A stretch of 58,177 nucleotides of DNA from Eubacterium ramulus ATCC 29099. GTDB taxonomy: Bacteria; Bacillota; Clostridia; Lachnospirales; Lachnospiraceae. Of the stretch, positions 17,006-23,927 are shown piece after piece. The notes below the pieces were generated by a model that was not told the origin of the DNA, ran no database searches, and worked only from the letters and a program-made list of their open reading frames with translations. Location of the stretch: the NCBI RefSeq assembly GCF_000469345.1, contig NZ_KI271127.1, positions 1-58,177 on the forward strand, in the 5' to 3' direction. Every line of letters begins with the position of its first letter. Positions within the stretch are counted from its first letter, which is position 1. A program made the translations under genes and the position numbers.

Positions 17006-17050
17006 AGGCACAGAAAGCAGCCAGAGGGCTGTTTTTTTGTGCCTTTTTTG
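17006..17050 (+). terminator. Attenuator-like terminator ahead of the S1-protein gene
   Basis: AGGCACA (17006-17012) pairs with TGTGCCT (17038-17044), enclosing GCAGCC/GGCTG (17017-17022, 17027-17031), followed by six T. The stem begins about 15 bases after the expected transcription start and ends just before GAAAAGGAGG, so most transcripts would stop before the gene unless read through. Confidence 0.75.
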
Positions 17051-17071
17051 ATGAAGAAAAGGAGGCTGTAT

Positions 17072-18037
17072 ATGGCAGAAACGAAAACAACAATCACAGA
17101 AGAAGTAAAAAATGAAATTCCAAGAGCAGTAACACAAAATTCAATCCTGACGATTGAAGTCGATGCTTCGATTGAAAGTACACAGGAAAAAGAAGAGGCA
17201 AAATGGCATCAGTTGTTAAATGCCCAGCGAACCCGGAAAATCCTGACTGGTCCGTTAAGTGGTATTGAGAAACTGGAAAGCGGCTGGACAGTAGCAGTCA
17301 CTTATTTTAATGGTTACCGGATTTTAATCCCTATGTCTGAAATGATGATTAACTTAAAAGGAGACGGAAGGGAAAATGCGGATACATTGAACCGCCAGGT
17401 AAGGATTGCTAATAATATGCTTGGGGCAGATATTGATTTTATTATCAAAGATTTAGATGAGGCTTCCAGAAGCGTAGTGGCATCCCGAAAAGATGCGATG
17501 CTGCGGAAACGACAGATTTTCTATTTTACAGAAAATGAAGAGGAGCAGCCAATGGTTTATCCTGGAAGGATTGTGGAGGCCAGAGTCATTGCTGTAGCAC
17601 CAAAGGCAGTCCGTCTGGAAGTGTTTGGTGTAGAGTGCTCTGTGCGTGCAAGAGACATGGCATGGGAATGGATGCCAGATGCAACAGAAAAATTTCAGGT
17701 GGGAGATTTAGTGCTGGTCTGCGTTAACAAAATAGAAATGCCGGATGCGGAGAGTATGACAGTAGCCGTAGATGCGAAGGGAGCAACGGAAAATACCAAT
17801 AAGGACAACTTAAAGAAATGCCACCGCCAGGGAAAATATTCCGGTATCGTGGTTGATGTTTATAAGGGAACGTACTTTATCCGTTTAGATCTTGGAGTAA
17901 ATGCTATTGCCCATGAGTGCAACATGGCTTCCCTTCCAGGAAAACGAGATAAAATTGGCTTTGTTGTAACACGAATCAATGAAACTTCTGAGGTGGCAGA
18001 GGGAATCATTACAAGGCTGATTAAAAAATATTCTTAA
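17072..18037 (+). CDS. S1-domain RNA-binding protein of the ICE
   Basis: A 321-residue protein with a ribosome site AAGGAGG eight bases before ATG 17072. The C-terminal half holds two OB-fold units of the S1 kind: 'VYPGRIVEARVIAVAPKAVR' to 'FQVGDLVLVCVNKIE', and 'YSGIVVDVYKGTYFIRLDLG' to 'KIGFVVTRINE'. S1 domains bind single-stranded RNA. The N-terminal part (to about 150) contains a further beta unit ('GWTVAVTYFNGYRILIPMSE'). No catalytic domain is present. Placed directly behind a promoter and an attenuator hairpin, it could act on the element's own structured leaders; that is inference. Confidence 0.8.
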   Translation: MAETKTTITEEVKNEIPRAVTQNSILTIEVDASIESTQEKEEAKWHQLLNAQRTRKILTGPLSGIEKLESGWTVAVTYFNGYRILIPMSEMMINLKGDGRENADTLNRQVRIANNMLGADIDFIIKDLDEASRSVVASRKDAMLRKRQIFYFTENEEEQPMVYPGRIVEARVIAVAPKAVRLEVFGVECSVRARDMAWEWMPDATEKFQVGDLVLVCVNKIEMPDAESMTVAVDAKGATENTNKDNLKKCHRQGKYSGIVVDVYKGTYFIRLDLGVNAIAHECNMASLPGKRDKIGFVVTRINETSEVAEGIITRLIKKYS

Positions 18038-18041
18038 AAAT

Positions 18042-18088
18042 AAAAAAAATTTGGAAAACCTATTGAACCGTGAAAGCCAAATTTTTTA
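18042..18088 (+). terminator. Terminator after the S1-protein gene
   Basis: AAATTTGG (18047-18054) pairs with CCAAATTT (18077-18084), with an A-run before and a T-run after. It sits 40 bases before the next gene, and I see no new promoter in between, so the downstream genes depend on read-through. Confidence 0.7.
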
Positions 18089-18127
18089 TAATGCATGATA
18101 TAGACTAAAGCAGAAAGGGGAAATTCG

Positions 18128-18646
18128 ATGAAGAAAAAGAAAAATAGAAAGCAACTTCCAGAGGTAATCTGCCCATATTGTGGGAAAAAGGCAGTTTTAA
18201 GACCAGCTTCCTATCTATATGGAGAAAAGAGAATTTTCACCCCGGAAACAATGTTTTATGTGTGTAGTGGTTATCCGGACTGCAATGCTTATGTTTCAGC
18301 GAACCAGAAAAACCACAGACCGCTTGGAATTATGGCGGATGGGGAACTTCGAAACCTTCGGATACAGACACATCGTGCATTAAGAGAAATTTGGACACAG
18401 GGATATATGACAAAAAACAGTACATATCATTGGCTGAGTGGAAAACTGGCACTTCCGGAAAAGGAGACACATGTTGCCATGTTTAGTACTTATCGTTGTA
18501 GGGAAACCATACGCTTAGCCAATGAATTGTTAGAAGAGAGAAAAGAGATGGAAAAAAAGAAACAAAAAGGAAAGCCGAAAGGAGAAACAAAATCGCATGA
18601 TAATGAAAGCCACGGAACACGATATGTATCGGCTTCTGGATTATAA
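18128..18646 (+). CDS. Zinc-finger-containing protein (DUF3268-like)
   Basis: A 172-residue protein with a four-cysteine zinc ribbon: 'CPYCGKKA' at about residues 15-22 and 'YVCSGYPDCNAYV' at about 47-59. The middle 'LRNLRIQTHRALREIW' followed by 'YHWLSGKL' is the pattern I know from DUF3268 zinc-finger proteins of Bacillota mobile elements. The C-terminus is a long Lys/Glu helix. It is probably a nucleic-acid-binding accessory protein. Ribosome site: AGAAAGGGG before ATG 18128. The gene overlaps the next by 50 bases. Confidence 0.7.
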   Translation: MKKKKNRKQLPEVICPYCGKKAVLRPASYLYGEKRIFTPETMFYVCSGYPDCNAYVSANQKNHRPLGIMADGELRNLRIQTHRALREIWTQGYMTKNSTYHWLSGKLALPEKETHVAMFSTYRCRETIRLANELLEERKEMEKKKQKGKPKGETKSHDNESHGTRYVSASGL

Positions 18647-19253
18647 AGAGAAATGTCTGATAAGGGCGGGAAGCTGTTTTGGAATTTCCGGACTTCTGGG
18701 ATTTTTCCTGCTTTTTAACCATTGCTTTTGGGAGAGTATCTGTGTATTCCTGATTTTAGCAAGTTGGGGATTCTATTTGGTAAAAGAAGCATTGAAAGCA
18801 AATGGAAGGATTATGCAGACGAAAGGCTGTTATATGAAATTAGAAGAGGATTGTCTGGTAATTCGTCAGCCATACAAAAATGAGCATTATGAAGTCTGCC
18901 GGATTTTTTACAGAGAAATGGAAAAAATCGTAGAGGGAAGCCGCAGGGGGATCCCGGAATTTTATATTGTAATCCGTAAAATGAAAGAGACAGAACAGAC
19001 GAGTTTTATCCTGCTTGATAAGAAGGAAAGGGAAACACTTGTTTTTCAGGTGCGCTCTTTTGGGTATGACAAAGAAGCGTTCCGGAAATTCTATCTAAAG
19101 CTGCGGTGGCTGGTTCCTGGAAAAGTACGGATTATTGGAACAAAAAAACAGACTGTATGGAAACAGAAAGCAAAGAAACATTGGGTCGGGCCGGCATTTG
19201 CCGGCTTTCTTTTTTATCTTATACCAAAAGCAGTTCTGTGTCTGCTTTTGTAG
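18597..19253 (+). CDS. Integral membrane protein, function unknown
   Basis: A 218-residue protein. Two adjacent membrane helices near the N-terminus (about 25-65) form a hairpin, followed by a cytoplasmic domain with alternating strands ('YEVCRIFYREMEKIVEG', 'GIPEFYIVIRKM') that resembles a YcxB- or PH-like fold. A last hydrophobic segment, 'FAGFLFYLIPKAVLCLLL', closes the protein. The start overlaps the zinc-finger gene. A GC-rich terminator (19190-19215) lies inside the last 20 codons, encoding 'GPAFAGFLF'. I do not recognise the family. Confidence 0.55.
   Translation: MIMKATEHDMYRLLDYKEKCLIRAGSCFGISGLLGFFLLFNHCFWESICVFLILASWGFYLVKEALKANGRIMQTKGCYMKLEEDCLVIRQPYKNEHYEVCRIFYREMEKIVEGSRRGIPEFYIVIRKMKETEQTSFILLDKKERETLVFQVRSFGYDKEAFRKFYLKLRWLVPGKVRIIGTKKQTVWKQKAKKHWVGPAFAGFLFYLIPKAVLCLLL
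19190..19215 (+). terminator. Intrinsic terminator inside the 3' end of a coding region
   Basis: GCCGGC (19190-19195), loop ATTT, GCCGGC (19200-19205), then TTTCTTTTTT. It is a textbook terminator but lies about 40 bases before the stop codon of the membrane protein gene, so active ribosomes would mask it and untranslated transcripts would end there. Confidence 0.7.
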
Positions 19254-19274
19254 TTCCAAAGGTAAGAAAGAGAA

Positions 19275-19802
19275 ATGGAGATGGACATGAAAAAAAGGTG
19301 GAGGAAGCAGTGGGAAAGCATGACACAATATATGATCAAAAATTTAGATGGAACAGAAGAAATCCCATTTTTATTTAAAGATAAAATGCTGAAAGCAGGG
19401 CTTTTGTCTTTTTTTATTGCTGTAATCGGTACATATATGGGGGTGCAATTTGAGGAAGCGAGTTTTTTGATACTTACCTGGATATTGGCAGTGTTTTCGT
19501 TTTATCAGATTTTCAAGTTTCTGAAGATTGGGAAAACAGGAGAATATGAGATTATGGAAGCACAGGTTCTTGCAGTCAAGGGAAAACATTATCCGGGCAG
19601 AATGTATCAGATAGTTGTACAGGATAAAGACGGAAGCCGGATCCGCATTCGGATACAAAAAGAAAAAAACCTCATGGTTGGAAAAACATACCGGTTCTAT
19701 TTTGGAAAAGTGGAACGGGTGGAGGGAAAAGCTGCAAAAATAGGGGAACTTATGTATGAGGTTTTTTACGGGGCAGAAGAAATCCCACAGGAAGAACGGT
19801 GA
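19275..19802 (+). CDS. Membrane protein with short cytoplasmic beta domain, unknown
   Basis: A 175-residue protein: a basic N-terminus; two membrane helices ('AGLLSFFIAVIGTYMGV' and 'FLILTWILAVFSFYQIF'); then a small domain with 'GEYEIMEAQVLAVKGKHYPG' and 'GKTYRFYFGKVERVEGKAA', probably an OB- or NfeD-like beta barrel. Starts at 19275 and 19287 (MKKRW) are both possible; the second has GGAG six bases upstream. It is not a known conjugation component, and its neighbours suggest an envelope accessory role. Confidence 0.5.
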   Translation: MEMDMKKRWRKQWESMTQYMIKNLDGTEEIPFLFKDKMLKAGLLSFFIAVIGTYMGVQFEEASFLILTWILAVFSFYQIFKFLKIGKTGEYEIMEAQVLAVKGKHYPGRMYQIVVQDKDGSRIRIRIQKEKNLMVGKTYRFYFGKVERVEGKAAKIGELMYEVFYGAEEIPQEER

Positions 19803-19806
19803 AAAA

Positions 19807-19854
19807 AGTGTGGTTCGAACCCACACTCTTCCTTTCGTGCCGACATGCACGAAA
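19807..19854 (+). promoter_or_regulatory. Two hairpins in the leader of the cold-shock gene
   Basis: AGTGTGG (19807-19813) pairs with CCACACT (19821-19827) around a TTCGAAC loop. TTTCGTGC (19833-19840) pairs with GCACGAAA (19847-19854). Neither has a long T-run. The first resembles a tRNA T-arm in sequence, but no tRNA surrounds it. A temperature-responsive leader is possible in front of a cold-shock gene. Confidence 0.5.
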
Positions 19855-19878
19855 TAATAATAAATAGGAGAGATGACT

Positions 19879-20118
19879 ATGGCAGGAAAAGAAATGAAAG
19901 GAACTGTAAAATGGTTTAGTGCAAAGAGAGGATATGGCTTTCTTGTGGATGCAGATGGCATTGATTACTTTGTACATTACAGTGAGATCCAGTCGGAAGG
20001 ATTTAAAACCTTGAGGAACAATATGGAAGTATCCTTTATGGTTGAAGAAGATGAAAAGGGACGAAGCATTGCAAAGTGTGTTGTTCCAATCTCAGAAGAA
20101 ACATCGGAAGAAGAATAA
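19879..20118 (+). CDS. Cold-shock-domain protein
   Basis: A 79-residue CspA-family protein with RNP1-like 'GTVKWFSAKRGYGFLV' and RNP2-like 'DYFVHYSEI'. RNP1 in typical Csp reads K-G-F-G-F-I; here it is R-G-Y-G-F-L, conservative changes. It binds single-stranded RNA or DNA and melts hairpins. ATG 19879 has AGGAG eight bases upstream; ATG 19873 is only two bases from it. The C-terminus is acidic (SEETSEEE). As Csp proteins can act as transcription antiterminators in E. coli, its presence in an element full of terminator hairpins is notable. Confidence 0.9.
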   Translation: MAGKEMKGTVKWFSAKRGYGFLVDADGIDYFVHYSEIQSEGFKTLRNNMEVSFMVEEDEKGRSIAKCVVPISEETSEEE

Positions 20119-20128
20119 ACGACTGGAA

Positions 20129-20156
20129 GGGGGCAGATAAAAATGCTTCTGTCCCC
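20129..20156 (+). terminator. Hairpin after the cold-shock gene
   Basis: GGGGGCAGA (20129-20137) pairs with TCTGTCCCC (20148-20156), a nine-base stem with one G-T pair, 10 bases after the stop codon. No T-run follows, so it may stabilise the transcript end rather than terminate. Confidence 0.5.
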
Positions 20157-20232
20157 GGTTAAAAAAATTCTGGTAAATATGTGTGGAATTGTGAAAAAAC
20201 CGTATTTGCTACTAAATACATGGATAGAAAGA

Positions 20233-20261
20233 TTGACATGTACTATATATTGTGTTAATCT
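20233..20261 (+). promoter_or_regulatory. Promoter P4 (TTGACA-17-TAATCT)
   Basis: TTGACA at 20233-20238 and TAATCT at 20256-20261 are 17 bases apart. The spacer ends in ATATTGTGT, like the spacer of P1 (ATATTGTGC). A leader of about 200 bases follows. Confidence 0.7.
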
Positions 20262-20280
20262 TTAAGTGACTTTATTTTAT

Positions 20281-20417
20281 ATGGAAACAGCATATTGCTT
20301 TCCATAAGTCAAATTTAGTTCCGGCTATGTTTCCGGAAGAGAACTTTTAACAACCGTTTTAAACGCATAGATAGACAGACACAAAAAGACAATGGCTCTT
20401 TTTTGTGTCTTTTTTTG
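20281..20417 (+). terminator. Three-hairpin leader ending in an attenuator terminator
   Basis: TATGGAAA/TTTCCATA (near 20281-20306) and TTCCGG/CCGGAA (near 20320-20338) form the first two hairpins. AGACACAAAAAGA (20377-20389) pairs with TCTTTTTTGTGTCT (20397-20410), followed by a T-run to 20417. The strong ribosome site GAAAGGAGG begins about 5 bases later. There is no gene in 20119-20436 apart from these signals. Confidence 0.7.
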
Positions 20418-20436
20418 TGCGTGAAAGGAGGAAAAC

Positions 20437-20529
20437 ATGCAAAAAAACGGAAAGGAAGGAGAAAAGAATGTGCCAAAGGAAATATGTACAGAAGCTAAGC
20501 GAACAGCGAAAAACCAGAAAACTGTTTGA
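20437..20529 (+). CDS. Possible 30-codon leader peptide overlapping the next gene
   Basis: ATG 20437 lies six bases after AAAGGAGG, the best ribosome site of this leader, and opens a 30-codon Lys-rich frame ending TGA at 20527-20529. It overlaps the start of the next gene (ATG 20468, own site AAGGAGG) in another frame. It may be a real small protein, a coupling device, or the sign of a frameshift at the gene start. No similarity is known to me. Confidence 0.3.
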   Translation: MQKNGKEGEKNVPKEICTEAKRTAKNQKTV

Positions 20530-21073
20530 AACGCTCACTTTTTTAGAAAAGCAGATGGAAGATGAGTCTGCCGTTCGGGATGCTGACACGGTACTTGCAG
20601 ATATTTTAGAGGGTGCCGATTTTGAAATTACCGGAATTGTAACTGACCTTTTAAAAACTTATCAGGGCAGTAAAGACCGTGAGTCAGTGGAAACCTGTTT
20701 CGAAGTATTAACAGGGGTAACGATACAAGCGTATCTAAAAAAGTGTATCATCACGATTCTCAGTCAGAAAAAAGGAGAGGTTTCAAATCGAAAAAAGTGC
20801 ATGCTCTATCAGGGATTGCATTTTTTACCTGTGGGGAAAAGGGTGGAGCAAAAAGGAGAAATTTATCTTTTCCCTAGGAAGATTTCGAACCATGAGAAAG
20901 AAATAGACCAATTGCAAGAAGTCAAGGAACAAACAGGCCTTGATATATTTCTTTGTCTGGAAGATTACCGGCTGTACTTCCTACAGGAAAGGAAAGTTTT
21001 TGTATATCTGCCAAATGGAAGGAGGCGAACCTATGCAGACAAGTATTCTATGGGAAGGGAGTCTGCCAAGTAA
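20468..21073 (+). CDS. ICE protein, function unknown
   Basis: A 201-residue soluble protein starting at ATG 20468 behind AAGGAAGGAG. The N-terminal 110 residues are helical with many charged residues ('TRKLFETLTFLEKQMEDES'), with 'VRDADTVLADILEGAD' inside. The C-terminal part has short strands ending 'KVFVYLPNGRRRTYADKYSM'. It is not recognised. It overlaps the next gene by 41 bases; the ribosome site of that gene lies inside its last codons, so the two are likely translated together. Confidence 0.55.
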   Translation: MCQRKYVQKLSEQRKTRKLFETLTFLEKQMEDESAVRDADTVLADILEGADFEITGIVTDLLKTYQGSKDRESVETCFEVLTGVTIQAYLKKCIITILSQKKGEVSNRKKCMLYQGLHFLPVGKRVEQKGEIYLFPRKISNHEKEIDQLQEVKEQTGLDIFLCLEDYRLYFLQERKVFVYLPNGRRRTYADKYSMGRESAK

Positions 21074-22295
21074 GGAAGAGATGGAGAAAATGAAACAGGA
21101 AGGTTATCTGTTTCGTGCTGTAGAAGGTGGATGGAAGATTTGTTTAAAGCTGCATAATACACCTACGGGAACATGGTATGCAGATAACTTCTCAAAATCA
21201 TTTTTAAAAGAAGTGGAATTGCATCAATATCTGGAAGAGGTTGAAAAACGGGCAACATGGTTTGAGGTTCCAAGTAAAGAATTACGAGTATACGAAGCAG
21301 GACAGATACTGGAAAAGCCTGAGAGTAAAGAAGAGCGTATCTGTATGGAAGTATTACGAGATACAAAGAACCATTCCCGTCTTTTATTGAAAACCAATCA
21401 GACAGAAGCATACCAACTGGGGAGTTCTGCAATCCCAACTTTAGAAAGCAGGGCCAGAATCAGCGGTGCGGCATTGTCCAGTGTAGAGCCTGCGGTACTT
21501 GCGGAAATCCTGAATCAGTGTTTGAAAGTCGCAAAAGGGAAAGCATTGCTCCGTGTTTCAGAAGGAAAGGTTCGGGCAGTGCATTCAGCAGAAAAAAACG
21601 GGTATCAGGTATATCCCTTACCGGAGGTTTTTATGCTTGCCAGTGTTTACATACGTGGAGAGTATAAAAAGAGTACCTTTTTAGAAGGGTATGCGGACCA
21701 GACTATGGTATCGGCAATCTGGCAGATTGAAGATCATCGGCTGGAAGAAGTGTATGGGGAAATCATGGAAAAGTATGGAAAGCAGGTAAAAGAGAAACTT
21801 ACAGCTACCATACGCATCACATCTTCCGATGTGGCAGCATCAGGTGCCAATATTTTTTACAGCCTGATGGAGGGACAACGAAAGATTGCATTAGGAACGG
21901 ATATGCGGATGCGGCACAATAATTCTGTGGAATTTCAACAGTTTACGGAAAATCTGCTTTCAACTTTTGAATGCTATAAAAATGCATTGAAAGGGACGGT
22001 GGAAAAACTGTGTGCTATTTCCATTGAGTATCCAGTCAATACCATGATTGGAATTATGACAAAACAAGGGTTTGGGAAAAAGAATGTTGCAGAGATCGTA
22101 GACCGCTTTAAAGCAACCTTTGGTGATGCACCCTGCACCGCATACGAAGTGTATTGTGGGATTGGGGAAATTCTTTTCCTGGCACAGAGCAAGGGAATAT
22201 CCGGCAGAACTATGGTGGAGCTGGAAGAAAAAGTTGCCAAATGCACGAGTATGAAGTGGAGAGAATATGACATTCCCGGGGATCTTGTTTATTAG
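21033..22295 (+). CDS. Large ICE protein, function unknown
   Basis: A 420-residue soluble protein; ATG 21033 follows AAGGAGGCGAACCT. The pattern 'LESRARISGAALSSVEPAVL' then 'GKALLRVSEGKVRAVHS' and 'YQVYPLPEVFMLA', plus a second half with 'ITSSDVAASGANIFYSLMEG' and 'TDMRMRHNNSVEFQQF', has the general look of phage/plasmid proteins of the DUF932 kind, but I cannot confirm that. Such proteins stand near recombination and primase genes on mobile elements, as here. No catalytic motif is evident. Confidence 0.55.
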   Translation: MQTSILWEGSLPSKEEMEKMKQEGYLFRAVEGGWKICLKLHNTPTGTWYADNFSKSFLKEVELHQYLEEVEKRATWFEVPSKELRVYEAGQILEKPESKEERICMEVLRDTKNHSRLLLKTNQTEAYQLGSSAIPTLESRARISGAALSSVEPAVLAEILNQCLKVAKGKALLRVSEGKVRAVHSAEKNGYQVYPLPEVFMLASVYIRGEYKKSTFLEGYADQTMVSAIWQIEDHRLEEVYGEIMEKYGKQVKEKLTATIRITSSDVAASGANIFYSLMEGQRKIALGTDMRMRHNNSVEFQQFTENLLSTFECYKNALKGTVEKLCAISIEYPVNTMIGIMTKQGFGKKNVAEIVDRFKATFGDAPCTAYEVYCGIGEILFLAQSKGISGRTMVELEEKVAKCTSMKWREYDIPGDLVY

Positions 22296-22350
22296 GGGAA
22301 GATCAGAAAAATTAAATTTGGGTTACCGTATATATAGGAGAGAAAAGAAT

Positions 22351-22896
22351 ATGGATTATAAAAAAGGAAAGAAAGAACTGGGAATTTATTACGCAAATAT
22401 GCTGGTTTCCATTGCAGAAGAGATCTCTGCAAAGAACACAGGAAAAGGAAAGACGGGAATACAAGGAATCTTTTCCGCTTTACAAAAGCGTGGGACAGTC
22501 CGCAGAAATATGACATATCTGGTCACACACTGGGTTTACAGATTGTCACTGTTTACACCATGGGAAGAGGAAGAACTTTGGGCAGTAGATATGGCAAGAG
22601 AAGCGTTCTCCTGTCCTGTGATACTTCCAACATGCAGCAGAAAGAATATTTTCAGAATCCGGAAGATAGAAGGAGAACCAGAAAAACGGCTGGAAGCAAT
22701 TTTAAGACAGCTAACAGATTCCGACAAAGATCAGTTTATGAAAGCATTTTGGCTGGAACTTGTAACTATGAAGAAAGAGAAACAGCAGGTACTTACAGAA
22801 TTTTTATTGGAATGGCTGTGGGTAGCATGTGGGAAAGAACAGGCAATGGAAAGAATACGGTATTGGGCATCTTCATACTGTCTTCCATTTGCATAA
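22351..22896 (+). CDS. ICE protein, function unknown
   Basis: A 181-residue, mostly helical protein starting at ATG 22351 behind ATAGGAGAG. It includes 'GIYYANMLVSIAEEISAKN', 'TYLVTHWVYRLSLFTPWEEE' and 'FLLEWLWVACGKEQAMERIR'. It is rich in Trp and aromatic residues but without a true membrane helix. Not recognised. It lies between two other unknown ICE genes in the P4 unit. Confidence 0.5.
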   Translation: MDYKKGKKELGIYYANMLVSIAEEISAKNTGKGKTGIQGIFSALQKRGTVRRNMTYLVTHWVYRLSLFTPWEEEELWAVDMAREAFSCPVILPTCSRKNIFRIRKIEGEPEKRLEAILRQLTDSDKDQFMKAFWLELVTMKKEKQQVLTEFLLEWLWVACGKEQAMERIRYWASSYCLPFA

Positions 22897-22923
22897 AAAT
22901 GAAAAGAAAAGGAGAAAAAGAAT

Positions 22924-23904
22924 ATGAGAAATGTACCAGAATGGACGAAAGGAAATGCATTTGCAAAACGTTTTTTTAAGTGGCTTAGGAGAAAGAACAA
23001 GCCAGCCCTTTTGACATGGGAGAATGTGTTTACCAAGACTTTCAACAGAGAATTTACCTTTGTGTATATGGGAACAAACCTTGAAAACAGAGCCAGTCAT
23101 TTATATCAGGGGATGGAATTTGTCGGGATTTTCAACCAAAAGACGTTTGAATTTACAGATGTATCCTACGCCTTGCGTGCTTTGTTAAATATTCCGGAAG
23201 GAAAAAATTTCCGGTTCCAGCGTGGATGTATGCGCTGCCTGGAACAGAAGGTTCAGGAATATGCCCAAAAGAAACTGGAGAAAGGAAAAAAGGATATTGT
23301 GATCACCGCAGTTGAAAGAGCAGCAGTCGCATGGAAATATCGGGAATTGATTGAAAAGACAGCAGGAGATGTGATTTTTGAAAAAAATTCTGTAACAGAC
23401 CGATTACTCCCACAACAGGACTTTGCTTTCGATGGAGAAACGTATGTATTTGACAATTGGCTGTACTTTTGCTATTTAAGAAACCGAAAAGCTGTCATCC
23501 GCAGGTTTGGAAGATACTGGGCAAAAGAACTGCAGAACAGGGAAGTCATGCGTCAGATTTTTGAAACAGAAGTAAACAACAAAGCAAAGTTTTTGATGAA
23601 GAAACAACCGGAGAGGATTGAAAAAATCAGAGCCCTTAGAAAATCGTTGGAGCAGGTGCATCATACCGTAATTGTAGTTGTAAGAGGGAGACAAGGTGTT
23701 TTTGAATATTTCCACATCGATGCAGAGGTATTAAAAAACACAACCGGAAAGTACCCACTCAGTCAGGTATCTGGACAAGAAAAGAAACGTCTGAAAGAAA
23801 AGTACGGGGCAAATAAGGTATGGGACGTAGAGGAAATCTATCAGGTAGGAGCAAGGGATATCTGGTATTACAATGTCATGGCAGAACAGAAACAGGCTGC
23901 TTAA
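22924..23904 (+). CDS. ICE protein, function unknown
   Basis: A 326-residue basic protein; ATG 22924 follows AAAGGAGAAAAAGAAT. The body has an alpha/beta look: 'NREFTFVYMGTNLENRASHL', 'YVFDNWLYFCYLRNRKAVIR' and 'VHHTVIVVVRGRQGVFEYFH'. One 'RGCMRCLEQKVQEYA' contains a C-x2-C pair but no partner pair, so a zinc site is doubtful. Its high Arg and Lys content would suit DNA binding. Not recognised. Confidence 0.5.
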   Translation: MRNVPEWTKGNAFAKRFFKWLRRKNKPALLTWENVFTKTFNREFTFVYMGTNLENRASHLYQGMEFVGIFNQKTFEFTDVSYALRALLNIPEGKNFRFQRGCMRCLEQKVQEYAQKKLEKGKKDIVITAVERAAVAWKYRELIEKTAGDVIFEKNSVTDRLLPQQDFAFDGETYVFDNWLYFCYLRNRKAVIRRFGRYWAKELQNREVMRQIFETEVNNKAKFLMKKQPERIEKIRALRKSLEQVHHTVIVVVRGRQGVFEYFHIDAEVLKNTTGKYPLSQVSGQEKKRLKEKYGANKVWDVEEIYQVGARDIWYYNVMAEQKQAA

Positions 23905-23927
23905 TTGAAAGAACAGGAGGACATAGG

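Noticed and set aside
19807-19827. tRNA T-arm-like sequence (GGTTCGAAC within a stem)
   Set aside because: No acceptor, D or anticodon arms can be found around it; it is a simple hairpin in the cold-shock leader.
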